In this document: positions 16,511 to 25,776 of the stretch, piece by piece | How positions within the stretch are numbered: the stretch's first letter is position 1 | How the letters are laid out: every line of letters begins with the position of its first letter | DNA from: Mycolicibacterium arenosum | Lineage (GTDB): Bacteria; Actinomycetota; Actinomycetes; Mycobacteriales; Mycobacteriaceae | DNA length: 64,000 nucleotides | Assembly: GCF_024320865.1 (NCBI RefSeq) | Contig: NZ_JANDBD010000003.1 | Span: 1 to 64,000 of the forward strand | Direction of reading: 5' to 3' | Made by a program: the position numbers and the translations under genes | Notes under the pieces: generated by a model | Databases searched by the model: none | Told to the model about the DNA's origin: nothing | What the model saw: the letters and a program-made list of their open reading frames with translations, nothing else

Positions 16511-18111
16511 ATCCAAGCGCTCTCGTCCCGCTGCCCGTGCTCATTCCGACGATCGCGGCGGCCGCCACGCTCATCGCGGGCCGCAGGCCGCGACTGCAGC
16601 GCGGCATCACCGTGGTCTCGCTGGCCGCGGTGCTCGCCGTGTGTTGCGCGCTGGTCTACTTCGCCGACCGCGACGGCACCATCGCGGTGCAGGTCGGCGG
16701 CTGGGGGCCGACCGAGCCGGGGATGGGACCGCTGGGCATCACGCTGGTCCTGGATCGGTTGTCCGCTCTCATGCTGGTGGTGTCCGCGGCCGTGCTGCTG
16801 GCCGTCGTCTTCTACGCCATCGGCCAGGGCATCCGGGACGGCGATGGACGCCAACCTGTTTCGATCTTCCTGCCGACCTACCTCGTGCTGTCCGCGGGCG
16901 TCTGCACGGCGTTCCTGGCGGGCGATCTGTTCAACCTGTTCGTCGGCTTCGAGGTGCTGCTGGCGGCGAGCTTCGTCCTGCTGACGATCGGGGCCAGCGC
17001 CGAGCGGGTCCGTGCGGGCATCGCCTACGTGATGGTGTCGATGGTCTCGTCGCTGATCTTCCTCATCGGCATCGCGCTGATCTACGCGGCGACGGGCACG
17101 CTCAACCTGGCCGAGATCGCGGTCCGCCTCGACGACGTTCCCGCGGGCACCCGCAGCGCACTCTTCGCCGTCCTGCTGGTGGCGTTCGGTATCAAGGCCG
17201 CGGTGTTCCCGCTGTCGTCGTGGCTGCCCGACTCCTATCCCACCGCGCCCGCGCCCGTGACGGCGGTGTTCGCCGGCCTGCTCACCAAAGTGGGTGTCTA
17301 CGCGATCATCCGAGCGCACTCGCTGCTGTTCCCCGGCGGCGCACTCGACGACGTCCTGCTGATCGCGGCGTTCCTGACGATGGTGGTCGGCGTCCTCGGC
17401 GCGATGGCGCAGAGCGACATCAAGCGGCTGCTGTCGTTCACGCTGGTGAGCCACATCGGCTACATGGTGTTCGGCATCGCGCTCTCCAGCGAGCTCGGGA
17501 TGTCGGGCGCCGTCTACTACGTCGCGCACCACATCATCGTGCAGACCACGCTGTTCCTGGTGGTGGGTCTGATCGAACGGCAGGCGGGCGCGTCGACCCT
17601 GCAGCGACTCGGCGGGCTGGCCGCCGCGAGCCCGCTGCTGGCGCTGATCTTCTTCGTCCCCGCCCTGAATCTCGGCGGCATCCCGCCGTTCTCGGGGTTC
17701 ATCGGCAAGGTGGCGCTGCTGGAGGCGGGCGCGCAGGACGGCTCGGTGCTCGCGTGGCTACTGGTGGGCGGCGGCGTGGTCACCAGCCTCCTGACGCTCT
17801 ACGTCATGGCCAGGGTGTGGACCAAGGCGTTCTGGCGGGAGCGCGCCGACGCGCCCGAAGGCGAGATGTCCGCGGCCAGTCCGTCGGCGCTCGTCGACGA
17901 CACCGAGGATGTCGTGTTCACCGAGCGGGACGACGTGGGCCGGATGCCCGTCGGCATGCTCATCCCCACCGGTGCGCTCCTCGCCGTCGGCATCGCGCTC
18001 ACGGTGTTCGCCGGACCGATGTTCGGGTATAGCGAACGGGCGGCGGTCGAGGTGCTGGATCGTGGGCAGTACCTGACGGCGGTGCTCGGGGATGGGAGTG
18101 GTGCGCGATGA
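16507..18111 (+). CDS. mrpD: Mrp antiporter subunit D
   Basis: This 534-residue NuoN/MrpD-like membrane subunit has about 14 predicted helices. The core segment IKAAVFPLSSWLPDSYPTAPAPVTAVFAGLLTKVGVYAIIR carries the conserved lysines of the proton path, and QSDIKRLLSFTLVSHIGYM is also typical. The gene is coupled to mrpC and mrpE by 4-bp overlaps. A hydrophilic acidic insert lies near residues 455-485. Confidence 0.95.
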   Translation: MNPSALVPLPVLIPTIAAAATLIAGRRPRLQRGITVVSLAAVLAVCCALVYFADRDGTIAVQVGGWGPTEPGMGPLGITLVLDRLSALMLVVSAAVLLAVVFYAIGQGIRDGDGRQPVSIFLPTYLVLSAGVCTAFLAGDLFNLFVGFEVLLAASFVLLTIGASAERVRAGIAYVMVSMVSSLIFLIGIALIYAATGTLNLAEIAVRLDDVPAGTRSALFAVLLVAFGIKAAVFPLSSWLPDSYPTAPAPVTAVFAGLLTKVGVYAIIRAHSLLFPGGALDDVLLIAAFLTMVVGVLGAMAQSDIKRLLSFTLVSHIGYMVFGIALSSELGMSGAVYYVAHHIIVQTTLFLVVGLIERQAGASTLQRLGGLAAASPLLALIFFVPALNLGGIPPFSGFIGKVALLEAGAQDGSVLAWLLVGGGVVTSLLTLYVMARVWTKAFWRERADAPEGEMSAASPSALVDDTEDVVFTERDDVGRMPVGMLIPTGALLAVGIALTVFAGPMFGYSERAAVEVLDRGQYLTAVLGDGSGAR

Positions 18112-18644
18112 GAAAGGCCCTGCTGCGCATCTGGGTGCTGTGCTTCCTCATTCTGGTCTGGATGCTGCTGTGGGGCGAGGTCTCCGCCGCGAACGCCGTG
18201 AGCGGGCTGGCGATCGCCCTGGTGATCACGGTGCTGCTGCCGCTACCGCCGGTGCCGACCGAGGGCCGCCTGCACCCGTTGTCGCTGATCCGGCTCATCG
18301 GCTACGTCGCCTACTCGCTGGTGTTGTCGTCGGTCCAGGTGGCGTGGCTCGCGATCCGTCCGGGGCCGCCTCCGCTGACCGCGGTGCTGCGAGCACACCT
18401 CAACCTCAAATCGGATCTGGTGCTGGCTCTTTCGGTCAACATCATGAACCTCATCCCCGGTTCCATCGTGCTCGAGATCGACCAGAACCGCCGGATGATC
18501 TACGCACACGTCATCGACGTCGGCTCGGAGCGCGGGGTGAACCGCTTCTACCGGCAGGTCGCCACGGTGGAGCGGCTGATGGTCGCGACGTTCGAACGAG
18601 AGGCGCACTGGCGGCCTTCCCCGCAGCGAGAGGAGGCCTCGTGA
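18108..18644 (+). CDS. mrpE: Mrp antiporter subunit E
   Basis: This 178-residue MnhE-family subunit has two N-terminal helices (LLRIWVLCFLILVWMLLWGE and SGLAIALVITVLLPLP) and the family signature NIMNLIPGSIVLEIDQNRRMIYAHVIDVG near 120-148. The start is ATG 18108 overlapping mrpD; the stop overlaps the mrpF GTG. Confidence 0.93.
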   Translation: MRKALLRIWVLCFLILVWMLLWGEVSAANAVSGLAIALVITVLLPLPPVPTEGRLHPLSLIRLIGYVAYSLVLSSVQVAWLAIRPGPPPLTAVLRAHLNLKSDLVLALSVNIMNLIPGSIVLEIDQNRRMIYAHVIDVGSERGVNRFYRQVATVERLMVATFEREAHWRPSPQREEAS

Positions 18645-18919
18645 CCGTCATCTGGATCATCGCCGCGGTGCTGTTGACCGCGGCCGCCGCGATCACGATG
18701 TTCCGGCTGTTGGCCGGGCCGGGCACCCTGGACCGACTGGTGGCCCTGGACACCTTCGTCGCGGTGACGATGTGCGCGATCGGCACCTGGGCCGCGTTCA
18801 GCCTCGACACCACGGTCACCTACAGCCTGACGGCGCTCGCCTTGATCAGCTTCGTCGGCTCGGTTAGCGTGGCGCGCTTCAGGGTTCGGGACACCGACCG
18901 CGAAGGCGGTATCACGTGA
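18641..18919 (+). CDS. mrpF: Mrp antiporter subunit F
   Basis: This 92-residue MnhF subunit has three membrane helices, with the conserved FRLLAGPGTLDRLVALDTF loop near residues 21-39. The GTG at 18641 overlaps the mrpE stop (GTGA), and its own stop overlaps the mrpG GTG in the same way. Confidence 0.93.
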   Translation: MTVIWIIAAVLLTAAAAITMFRLLAGPGTLDRLVALDTFVAVTMCAIGTWAAFSLDTTVTYSLTALALISFVGSVSVARFRVRDTDREGGIT

Positions 18920-19239
18920 ACGCACTCGACGTCGTCGCCGCGGTACTGGTGCTCGCCGGTTCGGTGCTCGCGCTCACCGCGGCCATCGGCGTGGTCAGGT
19001 TCCCGGACACGCTGTCGCGTATGCACGCAGCGACCAAGCCGCAGGTGCTCGGGCTGCTGCTCGTGCTGGCCGGGGCGGCGATCCGGCTGCGCGGCCACCC
19101 CGACGTCGGAATGGTGCTTCTCACCGGACTTTTCACCGTGATCACCGCCCCGGTGGTCGCGAACCGCGTCGGTCAACTCGCTTACCGCGAGCAGGCGTTC
19201 CGCGATGACCTGCTGACGAAGGACGAGATGGGCGAATGA
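18916..19239 (+). CDS. mrpG: Mrp antiporter subunit G
   Basis: This 107-residue MnhG subunit has three helices and the family segment IGVVRFPDTLSRMHAATKPQVLGLLLVLAGA. It starts at GTG 18916 within the mrpF stop. With A/B, C, D, E and F this completes a full Mrp set in canonical order. The stop overlaps the ATG of a methyltransferase gene by 4 bp. Confidence 0.93.
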   Translation: MNALDVVAAVLVLAGSVLALTAAIGVVRFPDTLSRMHAATKPQVLGLLLVLAGAAIRLRGHPDVGMVLLTGLFTVITAPVVANRVGQLAYREQAFRDDLLTKDEMGE

Positions 19240-20045
19240 CCACAGGCCGCACCGAAGACGACAGCTGGGATGTCACCGAGGGCGTTGGCGCGACCGCGCT
19301 GGGCGTGGCGTGGGCGAGAGCTCGCGAATCCTCATCGAAGCAACCGCTTTTCACCGATCCGCACGCGCAGCAGTTCATCGACGCGGCGTCGGAGCGCGGA
19401 TGGAGCCCACCGTCCCGCGCGATCACCGAACGCATCGCCCACCTCGGCGACTACGCCGCGGCGCGCACCAAGTGGTTCGATGAGTTCTTCATCGCAGCGG
19501 GCGCCAACGGCGTCGAGCAGGCGGTCATCCTGGCAGCCGGACTCGACGCGCGAGCGTGGCGCCTGCCGTGGACGTCGACCACCAGGATCTACGAAATCGA
19601 CCAGCCGCAGGTGCTCGCGTTCAAGGTCGAGACACTGCGCAACCACGGCGTCAAGGCGGCCGCCCGGTACACCGCGGTCGCCGTCGACCTTCGGCAGGAC
19701 TGGCCGACAGCACTGCGGGACAACGGCTTCGACGCCTCCGAGCCGACCGCCTGGTCTGCGGAGGGGCTGCTGAGCTATCTACCGGCGGCGGGTCAGGATC
19801 TGCTGTTCGCACGCGTGCACGAGCTCAGCGCCGCCGGCAGCCGGTTCGCCGTCGAGGCGTTCGGGCCCGACTTCTTCGACCCCGAATACCTCGAGGACCG
19901 CTCCGACGTGGCGGACTGGCTGGCCAACCACGGCTGGCGGACCAGCGTCACACCGGCGGCCAACCTCCTCGAGCACTACCACCGAGACGTTCCGGATGTG
20001 ATGCCCCGCACCGAGTTCGTGTCGGGCGAGTTACTCAGCTGCTAG
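19236..20045 (+). CDS. Leucine-carboxyl-type SAM methyltransferase (TIGR00027-like)
   Basis: This 269-residue protein belongs to the large actinobacterial family of putative SAM methyltransferases. It begins EDDSWDVTEGVGATALGVAWARARES and has the SAM segment QAVILAAGLDARAWRLPW near 90-107 and YEIDQPQVLAFK next. Substrates of the family are mostly unknown. It overlaps mrpG by ATGA, so it is translated as the last gene of the antiporter operon. Its 3' end overlaps the convergent LON-N gene by 15 bp. Confidence 0.88.
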   Translation: MTTGRTEDDSWDVTEGVGATALGVAWARARESSSKQPLFTDPHAQQFIDAASERGWSPPSRAITERIAHLGDYAAARTKWFDEFFIAAGANGVEQAVILAAGLDARAWRLPWTSTTRIYEIDQPQVLAFKVETLRNHGVKAAARYTAVAVDLRQDWPTALRDNGFDASEPTAWSAEGLLSYLPAAGQDLLFARVHELSAAGSRFAVEAFGPDFFDPEYLEDRSDVADWLANHGWRTSVTPAANLLEHYHRDVPDVMPRTEFVSGELLSC

Positions 20046-20681
20046 CCGGAATTCGACCAGCGCGGCGACCGTCTCGACCGCATCGCGTAACGCATCCAAC
20101 CGGTCGGCGGCCGACGGGGCGGCGAGCACGGCGTACCTGTCGGCCTGGTTGATCGGGATGCGGGAGGCCAGTGCGAACAGCCGGGCGCCGGCATCCTCGC
20201 CGGGCTCGGGTTCGCCGAGCAGCGTGGCCCGCGGGGGCAGCTGCGCCTCCTGCGCCGACGCGATGCGCTCGAACAGGTCCATCACCCGATCCTCGACATC
20301 GCCGATGTCGGCGCCGGTCACGTTGGCACCGGGCTCGTCGGGCCACACCGAGATCGTCGCACGGGGGTACGGGTCGTCGTCGTGCCACGCGTCGACGCGG
20401 ATGCGGTCGGTCATCTCGCACTCGATGCGATAGCGGCCCTCGCCGTACTCCTCCCCCGCGACTATGCGCGCGAGCGTGCCGACGTTGTGGCGCACATCCT
20501 GGCCACCCACCTCGCGCCCGGCGGAGATCAGCACCACGCCGAACGTCGCCTCGCCGGCGAGGCAGTCTCGAACCAGGGCGCCGTAGCGGGGTTCGAAGAT
20601 GCGCAGCGGCAGGTCCTCGCCGGGGAGCCGAACCGACTCCAGCGGGAACATGGGAGAGATCCCGCCCCCTGAGTCGCTCAC
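20031..20681 (-). CDS. LON peptidase substrate-binding domain protein (Rv0434-like)
   Basis: This 216-residue protein carries only a LON N-terminal-like domain: MFPLESVRLPGEDLPLRIFEPRYGALVRDCLAG at the start, then FGVVLISAGREVGG. There is no ATPase or protease part, as in Rv0434. The function is unknown; by fold it may bind protein or CRBN-like ligands. The start could be GTG 20681, which overlaps the stop of the preceding gene (GTGA), or ATG 20651; I chose the coupled GTG. The 3' end overlaps the convergent methyltransferase gene. Confidence 0.85.
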   Translation of the reverse strand: MSDSGGGISPMFPLESVRLPGEDLPLRIFEPRYGALVRDCLAGEATFGVVLISAGREVGGQDVRHNVGTLARIVAGEEYGEGRYRIECEMTDRIRVDAWHDDDPYPRATISVWPDEPGANVTGADIGDVEDRVMDLFERIASAQEAQLPPRATLLGEPEPGEDAGARLFALASRIPINQADRYAVLAAPSAADRLDALRDAVETVAALVEFRLAAE

Positions 20682-21829
20682 AGCTCCAGCTCCGCCACCA
20701 GCGAGTCGACGACCGCCCGCAAGTCTCCGCCGTTCTCCTCGGCGACGCGGCGCTGGCGTTGGTAGGACGCCCCGTTGACGGCGATCGACGACGCCGCGGC
20801 GAGTTCGTCGGCGCAACCCAGCGACGTCGCGATGGGGTAGAGGCGGTTCAGCACGTCGTCGAGGTCCTCGGTGACGAGCCTCTCGTTGCTGTCCGCGTCG
20901 AGGATGATCACGGCGTCGAGCCCGTACCGCGCGGCCCGCCACTTGTTCTCCTGTACGTGCCACGGCGGCATGGTCGGCAGCTGCTCGCCCGCGTCGAGGC
21001 GGCGGTCCAGGTCGACGATCAGGCAGTGCGTCAGCGCCACCAGCGCACCGAGCTCGGCGATATTCGACACCCCGTCGAAGATCCGCACCTCGATGGTGCC
21101 GAGATGCGGGGACGGCCTTATGTCCCAACGGATCTCGTTCATGTGATCGATGATTCCGGTCTTCTTCTGGTCGTGCACGAAACGCTCGAAGTGCGACCAC
21201 CTCTGGAAGTGGAACGGCAGCCCGGCCGTCGGCAGCTGCTGGAACATCATCGCGCGGTTACTGGCGTAGCCGGTGTCCTCGCCGTCCCAGTACGGCGACG
21301 ACGCGGACAGGGCGAGCAGGTGCGGGTAGTGGTTCAGCAGCGACGTGATGATCGGCATCACCTTGTTCGCCGACGAGACGCCGACGTGCACGTGCACACC
21401 CCAGATCAGCATCTGGCGGCCCCACCACTGCGTGCGCTTGATCAACTCGGCGTAGCGCGCGCCGTCGGTCAGTTCGGTCTTCTCCCACTCCGCGAACGGA
21501 TGGGTGCCCGCGCAGAACAACTCCATGCCGCGCTCGCGGACGATGGGGCGGACGATGCCGAGCGTGCCGCGCAGATCCTCCATCGCCTCGCCCGCGTTCT
21601 TGCAGATCCCGGTGACGACCTCGACGGTGTTGCGCAACAGTTCCTTGTGGACGTGCGGGGTTTCGCCGATCTCGGCGATGACGCCCGCGGCCTCGTTGGC
21701 GAGGTCACGGGTCACGGGGTCGACGAGCGCGAACTCCCACTCGACTCCGACGGTCGGCCGCTGCGAGCGGTTGAAGGCGATCCGCTCCGGCCGCGGGCCG
21801 GCCGACGCCCTACGAGACGGATACGACAC
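20678..21829 (-). CDS. Carboxylate-amine ligase, glutamate-cysteine ligase type 2 (YbdK/Rv0433-like)
   Basis: This 383-residue protein of the GCS2/YbdK family forms gamma-glutamyl-type amide bonds using ATP. Family motifs are [12 protein letters not shown] near 25-36, [10 protein letters not shown] near 67, WGVHVHVGV near 140 and FRNAMM-type [12 protein letters not shown] near 195. The true substrate of the mycobacterial protein is unsettled; mycobacteria make mycothiol, not glutathione. The GTG at 21829 overlaps the end of sodC by 20 bp, and the stop is coupled to the LON-N gene. Confidence 0.88.
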   Translation of the reverse strand: MSYPSRRASAGPRPERIAFNRSQRPTVGVEWEFALVDPVTRDLANEAAGVIAEIGETPHVHKELLRNTVEVVTGICKNAGEAMEDLRGTLGIVRPIVRERGMELFCAGTHPFAEWEKTELTDGARYAELIKRTQWWGRQMLIWGVHVHVGVSSANKVMPIITSLLNHYPHLLALSASSPYWDGEDTGYASNRAMMFQQLPTAGLPFHFQRWSHFERFVHDQKKTGIIDHMNEIRWDIRPSPHLGTIEVRIFDGVSNIAELGALVALTHCLIVDLDRRLDAGEQLPTMPPWHVQENKWRAARYGLDAVIILDADSNERLVTEDLDDVLNRLYPIATSLGCADELAAASSIAVNGASYQRQRRVAEENGGDLRAVVDSLVAELEL

Positions 21830-22508
21830 CGCACGCCACGCGCTTGCCTGCGTCGCCGGTGGCCAATGTGTTCTCGTCGGGTCCCGGAGTGCCGTTGACC
21901 TGCTGGTACTTCTCGGGCGGGATGTTGGCGAAGTTGTCGGCCTTCTCGTGGATCATGATGGCCGTGCCCTGCCCGTCGAGCAGTTGCTCCGCGGTGAACG
22001 CGTCGGTGGTCGTGACGAGTTCGGCGCTGCCGTCCTCACGGACGAACAGCGACGAGAGGTCACCGCTCATCGGGTGTCCCGTGCGGCCGTCCACCTGGAG
22101 GTGTCCGCCCGCGGAGTTGAAGTCGCCGGGCGCACCCCCCGCCGGAGCCACCGAATTCGGTTCGCACTTGCCCACCGAGTGGATGTGCATGCCGTGGAAT
22201 CCCGGCGTCAGCAACCCCGTTGCGACGGTCTTGACCGTGACGGTCGCGACGTCGTCGGCGAACGAGAACTCCGCCGTGGCAACGGTGACGCCGGCGGGGT
22301 TCTTGAGCTCCGCGGTCAACTGCTCCGCCGAGGCAGCGGGCGTCTCGCTCTCGGACTCGCCCTCGGCGGCCGGCGCAGGCGAGCCGGTCCAGACGGGCGG
22401 TGTCGTGTACGGCGCGTCCGTTTCCGGCTCGTACGGGGCACAGGCACTCGCGATCGGGACGACGAGCGCCGCGGCGGCGAGAAGGCGAAGCGGGGCGGAG
22501 ATCGGCAT
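21810..22508 (-). CDS. sodC: Periplasmic Cu,Zn superoxide dismutase lipoprotein
   Basis: This 232-residue enzyme would convert superoxide to peroxide outside the membrane. A lipoprotein signal ([17 protein letters not shown]) is followed by an acidic/Pro linker. The copper site is [16 protein letters not shown], the zinc loop includes [10 protein letters not shown], and [10 protein letters not shown] supplies another metal His. The C-terminal RVACGVVSV is canonical. The ATG at 22508 is preferred to TTG 22514, because TAGGCT ends 6 nt upstream of it. Order sodC next to Rv0431- and Rv0433-like genes matches M. tuberculosis. Confidence 0.93.
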   Translation of the reverse strand: MPISAPLRLLAAAALVVPIASACAPYEPETDAPYTTPPVWTGSPAPAAEGESESETPAASAEQLTAELKNPAGVTVATAEFSFADDVATVTVKTVATGLLTPGFHGMHIHSVGKCEPNSVAPAGGAPGDFNSAGGHLQVDGRTGHPMSGDLSSLFVREDGSAELVTTTDAFTAEQLLDGQGTAIMIHEKADNFANIPPEKYQQVNGTPGPDENTLATGDAGKRVACGVVSVS

Positions 22509-22514
22509 GCGCAA

Positions 22515-22520
22515 AGCCTA
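22515..22520 (-). promoter_or_regulatory. sodC: -10 element (TAGGCT) for leaderless sodC
   Basis: On the minus strand TAGGCT ends 6 nt before the sodC ATG. Its first three bases are the TAG stop of the upstream LytR_C gene. Confidence 0.5.
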
Positions 22521-22991
22521 ACCGGTGACCACCACGATTACTCCCGGCGGCTGGTCTCCGAGTTCGGGAATTCGCTCGACGACGGGCGCCTGCAGGATCG
22601 CCCCGACGTCCTCGGCGGCAGCGCGCTCGCCGGGCGTCGGACCCCAGTAGACCGTCGTCTCCGCAGGCACCTCGTTGAGCGGGAGGTTCTCCGCCCGCGC
22701 ATTCCACTGCTGGTCCTTGAGTTGGGTGGCCACGCGGTCCGCGGCACCGTCGACATCGGAGACGTTGTAAACGCGCACTTCGGGCCGAGGCGCGTCGGAC
22801 TCCGTGGACGTGGGGGTCGTCGTGGTGGTCGGGTTGATGGTCGACGTCACCGAGGTGGCGCTCGAGGTGTCCGAGTCGTCGTCGCTGCCACCCATCGCCT
22901 GAAAGGCGACCAGCAGAAAGACCACGCCGAGGAACAGCAGCACCATCACCATGGCGCGCAGGGGCAGCCCGGAGGACTCTCGCTGGTTCAT
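22518..22991 (-). CDS. LytR C-terminal domain membrane protein (Rv0431-like)
   Basis: This 157-residue protein has an N-terminal anchor (LPLRAMVMVLLFLGVVFLLVAFQAMG, residues about 9-34), a Ser/Thr-rich periplasmic linker and a LytR_C domain (RPEVRVYNVSDVDGAADRVATQLKDQQWNARAENLP). The domain is found alone or attached to LCP cell-wall ligases. ATG 22991 (MNQRESSGLPLRAM) matches the Rv0431 N-terminus; GTG 23000 is an alternative. Confidence 0.87.
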   Translation of the reverse strand: MNQRESSGLPLRAMVMVLLFLGVVFLLVAFQAMGGSDDDSDTSSATSVTSTINPTTTTTPTSTESDAPRPEVRVYNVSDVDGAADRVATQLKDQQWNARAENLPLNEVPAETTVYWGPTPGERAAAEDVGAILQAPVVERIPELGDQPPGVIVVVTG

Positions 22992-23032
22992 CGAGCCCAC
23001 ACTATTTCAGAGGCGCCCACGAGGTGAAAAGC

Positions 23033-23347
23033 TCAGGTGACGTCGAAGCCGAGACGACGGGCCGCGCGGGCCTTCTGCCTGCTGGCGCGAAGCCGACGCA
23101 GCCGCTTGACCAGCATCGGATCGACGGCAAGCGCCTCGGGACGGTCGACGAGGGCGTTGAGCACCTGGTAGTAGCGCGTCGCCGACATGGCGAACAGCTC
23201 CTTGATGGCGTCTTCCTTCGAGCCCGCGTACTTCCACCACTGCCGCTCGAAGGCGAGGATGTCGTGTTCGCGGCGAGTGAGCCCGTCGGTGACAGTGTTC
23301 TCCGCGGAGTCCCCGGACCCCTCGGTCCGCGCGATGGCGCCGTCCAT
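23033..23347 (-). CDS. DUF3263 protein (Rv0430-like)
   Basis: This 104-residue basic protein is a DUF3263 member: [65 protein letters not shown]. Its helix-turn-helix-like character suggests DNA binding, but the function is unknown. ATG 23347 (MDGAIART) resembles the start of Rv0430; a TTG 21 bp upstream is an alternative. It is divergent from def. Confidence 0.87.
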   Translation of the reverse strand: MDGAIARTEGSGDSAENTVTDGLTRREHDILAFERQWWKYAGSKEDAIKELFAMSATRYYQVLNALVDRPEALAVDPMLVKRLRRLRASRQKARAARRLGFDVT

Positions 23348-23477
23348 TGCTGCTAGGACCCTCTCCAACTACGACTTACTCAGTGACATTCCGGTGCTGT
23401 CGGCGAACATTCAACCACGGCGGCACGAGTTGAGCGGTGATCGTCACCCGCGAGTCGGCCGACGAAACGCTGCTCAT

Positions 23478-23483
23478 TACGCT
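23478..23483 (+). promoter_or_regulatory. def: -10 element (TACGCT) for leaderless def
   Basis: TACGCT ends 6 nt before ATG 23490, fitting TANNNT spacing for a leaderless transcript. No Shine-Dalgarno sequence is visible. Confidence 0.5.
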
Positions 23484-23489
23484 TTGCAC

Positions 23490-24083
23490 ATGGCCGTTGT
23501 TCCGATCCGCATCGTGGGAGATCCCGTCCTGCACACCGCGACCACTCCCGTGCCCGTCGGGGACGACGGAAGCCTGCCCGCGGAACTCGCCGAGTTGATC
23601 GCGAACCTCTTCGACACCATGGACGCCGCGAACGGTGTTGGCCTGGCCGCCAACCAGATCGGCGTGTCGCAACGCGTGTTCGTCTACGACTGCGCCGACG
23701 AACGGGGCATGGCCGCGCGGCGGCGCGGCGTCATCGTCAACCCCGTGCTGGAGACCTCCGACATCCCCGAGACGATGCCCGATCCGGACAACGACGACGA
23801 AGGTTGCCTGTCGGTGCCCGGCGAGTCGTTCCCGCGCGGCCGGGCCACCTGGGCGCGGGTCACCGGCCTGGACGCCGACGGCACTCCGATCACGCTCGAG
23901 GGCAACGGCCTGTTCGCCAGGATGCTGCAGCACGAAACCGGCCACCTCGACGGCTTCCTCTACGTCGACGGGCTGATCGGCAGGCACGCGCGGGCCGCCA
24001 AGCGGACCATCAAGTCGAACGGCTGGGGCGTGCCGGGCAACACCTGGATGCCGGGCGAGGACCCGGATCCGTTCGGGCACTAG
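23490..24083 (+). CDS. def: Peptide deformylase
   Basis: This 197-residue metalloenzyme removes the formyl group from nascent N-termini. All three motifs are present: [10 protein letters not shown] near residue 50, EGCLSVPG near 105 (metal Cys) and QHETGHLDG near 150 (HExxH). The C-terminus is that of mycobacterial Def ([20 protein letters not shown]). It is followed by the GNAT gene after 2 bp. Confidence 0.96.
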   Translation: MAVVPIRIVGDPVLHTATTPVPVGDDGSLPAELAELIANLFDTMDAANGVGLAANQIGVSQRVFVYDCADERGMAARRRGVIVNPVLETSDIPETMPDPDNDDEGCLSVPGESFPRGRATWARVTGLDADGTPITLEGNGLFARMLQHETGHLDGFLYVDGLIGRHARAAKRTIKSNGWGVPGNTWMPGEDPDPFGH

Positions 24084-24085
24084 CC

Positions 24086-24979
24086 GTGAAGCTGCCGCCG
24101 GAGGGCTCGAGGGTCAGCCTGCGCTACCGGCTGCCCGAACCCGCGGCACGGCCGTACACCGACGTCGTCGGCCACGTCGAACTCAGCGGGCCGACGGTCC
24201 GGGTTCGCACCCGGCACGGCGAACTGGTCAGCGTCGACGCGCGCGACGTTCAGGCGTTCCGGATCATTCCAGAGCAGCCGGTGCGCACCTCGCAGATCCG
24301 CAACCTCGAGCACGCCGCCGCACGCGGTTGGCCCGGCACCGAGCAGCACTGGATCGACGGCTGGCTGCTGCGCTTCGGCGGCGGGCACACCCGTCGGGCC
24401 AACTCGGCGATTCCGTTGGAGGCGTGGGCCTCTCCCGCAACGGTGCCCGCGATCATCGACTGGTACGCGGCGCGCGACGCGCCCCCGCTGATCGCGGCGC
24501 CCGACCGACTGTTCCGGGTGCTGCCGGGCGTGGCCACCGACGGCGAGAACCTGGTGATGGTGAGCGATGTCGGCCCGCAGTCGGGGGAGACCCTCCCGGT
24601 CATCACGCCGCGTCCGGATGCGCTGTGGCGCGCCGTCGATCCCCGCGGCGTACCCGACGACGTGCTGACAGCGGTGATCGAGGGCGAGGTGGCGTTCGCG
24701 ACGTTCCCTGGTGTCGCCGTGGCGCGGGGGGCCGTCACCGAGGCTCCCGACGGGACCCGCTGGCTGGGCCTGTCGGCCGTGCACGTCAACGAGGACAGTC
24801 GAGGGCGGGGGCACGGCCGGGGCATCTGTTCGGCCCTGGTGCACTGGGGCCACCAGCAGGGCGCCACGCGGGCGTACACGCAGGTCCTGACCGAGAACAA
24901 ACCGGCGATCGACCTCTTCGAGGCGATGGGCTTCACCACCCAGCACCGGGTCCGGTACGTCGACGCCCGTAACCTCTAG
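24086..24979 (+). CDS. GNAT N-acetyltransferase (Rv0428c-like)
   Basis: This 297-residue protein has an N-terminal beta-rich region (GSRVSLRYRLPEPAARPYTDVVGHVELSGPTVRVRTRHGE) like that of Rv0428c. The C-terminal GNAT fold has the acetyl-CoA loop EDSRGRGHGRGICSALVHWG near 235-255, then NKPAIDLFEAMGF. The substrate is unknown. GTG 24086 lies 2 bp after the def stop and the gene ends 2 bp before xthA, in the M. tuberculosis order. Confidence 0.9.
   Translation: MKLPPEGSRVSLRYRLPEPAARPYTDVVGHVELSGPTVRVRTRHGELVSVDARDVQAFRIIPEQPVRTSQIRNLEHAAARGWPGTEQHWIDGWLLRFGGGHTRRANSAIPLEAWASPATVPAIIDWYAARDAPPLIAAPDRLFRVLPGVATDGENLVMVSDVGPQSGETLPVITPRPDALWRAVDPRGVPDDVLTAVIEGEVAFATFPGVAVARGAVTEAPDGTRWLGLSAVHVNEDSRGRGHGRGICSALVHWGHQQGATRAYTQVLTENKPAIDLFEAMGFTTQHRVRYVDARNL
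24970..24975 (+). promoter_or_regulatory. xthA: -10 element (TAACCT) for leaderless xthA
   Basis: TAACCT ends 6 nt before GTG 24982 and lies in the last codons of the GNAT gene. It could drive a leaderless xthA transcript in addition to readthrough from def. Confidence 0.4.
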
Positions 24980-24981
24980 CC

Positions 24982-25776
24982 GTGCGACTGGCCACCTGGA
25001 ACGTCAACTCGATCCGCTCCCGTATCGACCGCGTCACCGACTGGCTGCAGCGCGCCGAGGTCGACGTGCTGGCGATGCAGGAGACCAAGTGCACCGACGC
25101 CCAGTTCCCGACGATGCCGTTCGCGGCGCTGGGCTACGACGTGGCGCACATCGGCCTCAACCAGTGGAACGGCGTCGCGATCGCGTCGCGGGTGGGCCTC
25201 GAGGACGTGCAGATCGGCTTCGAAGGACAGCCGGTGTGGAACGACGCCGACGAGGCGCGGGCGATCGGCGCTACCTGCAACGGGGTGAGAGTGTGGAGCC
25301 TGTACGTCCCCAACGGCCGGACGATCGAGGACCCGCACTATCAGTACAAGCTGGAATGGCTTGCCGCTCTTCACAATACCGCGAGCGGATGGCTGGCCGA
25401 CGACCCGGCCACCCCCGTCGCGCTGGTGGGTGACTGGAACATCGCCCCGACCGACGACGACGTCTGGGACGTTGAGCACTTCCGGGGCGCCACCCACGTC
25501 ACCGAACCCGAGCGGGCGGCGTTCCGCGCGATCGAGGACCGCTTCACCGACGTGGTTCGGCCGTACGCGCCACCGCCGGGCAACTTCACCTACTGGGACT
25601 ACACGCAGTTGCGCTTCCCGAAGAAGCAGGGCATGCGCATCGACTTCATTCTGGGCTCACCGGAATTCGCGGCTCGGGTGACGCACGCCGAGATCGTCCG
25701 CGAGGAGCGCAAGCCGGGTAAGAAGGGCACGCCGGCGCCCAGCGATCACGCGCCGGTGCTGGTCGAGCTGACCTGA
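24982..25776 (+). CDS. xthA: Exodeoxyribonuclease III
   Basis: This 264-residue endonuclease/exonuclease/phosphatase-fold enzyme repairs abasic sites. Signatures are RLATWNVNSIRSR, AMQETKCTDAQFP with the catalytic Glu near 33, GDWNIAPTDDDVWD near 150, and the C-terminal PSDHAPVLVEL. The length is standard. GTG 24982 follows the GNAT stop by 2 bp. The 3' end overlaps a convergent small gene by 31 bp. Confidence 0.95.
   Translation: MRLATWNVNSIRSRIDRVTDWLQRAEVDVLAMQETKCTDAQFPTMPFAALGYDVAHIGLNQWNGVAIASRVGLEDVQIGFEGQPVWNDADEARAIGATCNGVRVWSLYVPNGRTIEDPHYQYKLEWLAALHNTASGWLADDPATPVALVGDWNIAPTDDDVWDVEHFRGATHVTEPERAAFRAIEDRFTDVVRPYAPPPGNFTYWDYTQLRFPKKQGMRIDFILGSPEFAARVTHAEIVREERKPGKKGTPAPSDHAPVLVELT

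Noticed and set aside
20171..21898. Long plus-strand open frame opposite the carboxylate-amine ligase and LON-N genes
   Set aside because: Arg/Val-rich shadow of two conserved minus-strand genes with recognised motifs.
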